Below are positions 11,745 through 11,996 of a DNA stretch of 11,996 nucleotides, piece after piece (positions within the stretch are counted from its first letter, which is position 1; every line of letters starts with the position of its first letter). Source of the DNA: JANYJJ01 sp038241115 (GTDB taxonomy: Bacteria > Pseudomonadota > Gammaproteobacteria > Burkholderiales > Burkholderiaceae_C); contig JBBRGA010000105.1 in assembly GCA_038241115.1 (NCBI GenBank), positions 1 through 11,996 of the forward strand, in the 5' to 3' direction. Made by a program: the position numbers and the translations under genes. The notes beneath the pieces were generated by a model, which saw only the letters and a program-made list of their open reading frames with translations, ran no database searches and was not told the origin of the DNA.

Positions 11745-11996
11745 TCAGACCTGAGCCACCCAATCGCCCGACTTGCCGCCGTGCTTTTCCAGCACGCGGA
11801 TGTTGCCCATGACCATGCCGCGGTCGGCCGCCTTGCACATGTCGTAGATGGTCAGCAGGCCGACCTGCACGGCGGTGAGCGCTTCCATCTCGACGCCGGT
11901 GCGGCCCAGGGTTTCAACTTGCGCGGTGCAACTGACGGTGCTGGTGGCGGCGTTCACCGCAAAGTCCACCGTGACACGGGTGATGGGCAGCGGGTG
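11745..11996 (-). CDS. moaC: Cyclic pyranopterin monophosphate synthase MoaC, C-terminal part
   Basis: The last 83 codons of MoaC, which converts the MoaA product (3',8-cyclo-7,8-dihydro-GTP) to cyclic pyranopterin monophosphate in molybdenum cofactor synthesis, in the cytoplasm. It enters the window at HPLPITRVTVDF and contains GRTGVEMEALTAVQVGLLTI, the active-site segment YDMCKAADRGM with the conserved Asp and Lys, and the ending LEKHGGKSGDWVAQV. The N-terminal half is beyond the right edge. It is probably transcribed separately from the Bug gene, with 129 bp and a hairpin between them. Confidence 0.95.
   Translation of the reverse strand, partial: HPLPITRVTVDFAVNAATSTVSCTAQVETLGRTGVEMEALTAVQVGLLTIYDMCKAADRGMVMGNIRVLEKHGGKSGDWVAQV

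Noticed and set aside
1..11996. CRISPR arrays, tRNA or rRNA genes, transposases
   Set aside because: No regularly spaced direct repeats, no tRNA-like cloverleaf or rRNA motif and no transposase or integrase motif were seen on either strand.

Overview
The window (about 12 kb, GC-rich) looks like chromosomal DNA of a betaproteobacterium of the order Burkholderiales, most likely Comamonadaceae. This rests on remembered protein families and gene style (a Bug-type solute receptor, pcaHG, a Burkholderiales-type HNH-like protein, moaC), not on a database search.

Region 1 (1 to about 1885) is an accessory island. It holds a vapBC toxin-antitoxin pair on the minus strand (vapC runs off the left edge), a brnTA toxin-antitoxin pair on the plus strand, and a GNAT acetyltransferase interrupted by an in-frame amber codon. 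Three diverged copies of one short repeat lie between and after these genes. Copy 2 can be read as an integron attC site, and the stop codon of brnA falls inside its GCCTAAC box. The original stop of the acetyltransferase falls in the equivalent box (GCCTGAC) of copy 3. My reading is a decaying integron gene-cassette array without a visible integrase.

Region 2 (1945-6337, all minus strand) carries a DUF1295/steroid-reductase-like membrane protein, a truncated fasciclin (FAS1) fragment, an intact small fasciclin protein, a TspO/MBR membrane protein, a tightly coupled pair of small uncharacterised genes (stop and start overlap as TAGTG), a DUF427 protein and a WYL-domain transcription regulator.

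Region 3 (6338-9541) starts with a divergent intergenic region holding two copies of GCTCA-N5-TGAGC whose centres are 74 bp apart, probably operators of the WYL regulator. Then, on the plus strand, come a conserved HNH-like protein with a repeat-encoded Arg/Asp/Ser tail and pcaH-pcaG, the two subunits of protocatechuate 3,4-dioxygenase, overlapping by 4 bp. pcaG begins with a 12-bp in-frame tandem repeat. No other beta-ketoadipate pathway genes are present.

Region 4 (9621-11996, minus strand) has a Bug-type periplasmic solute-binding protein followed 24 bp later by an EamA-type exporter, probably one operon, and the 3' part of moaC (molybdenum cofactor synthesis) at the right edge.
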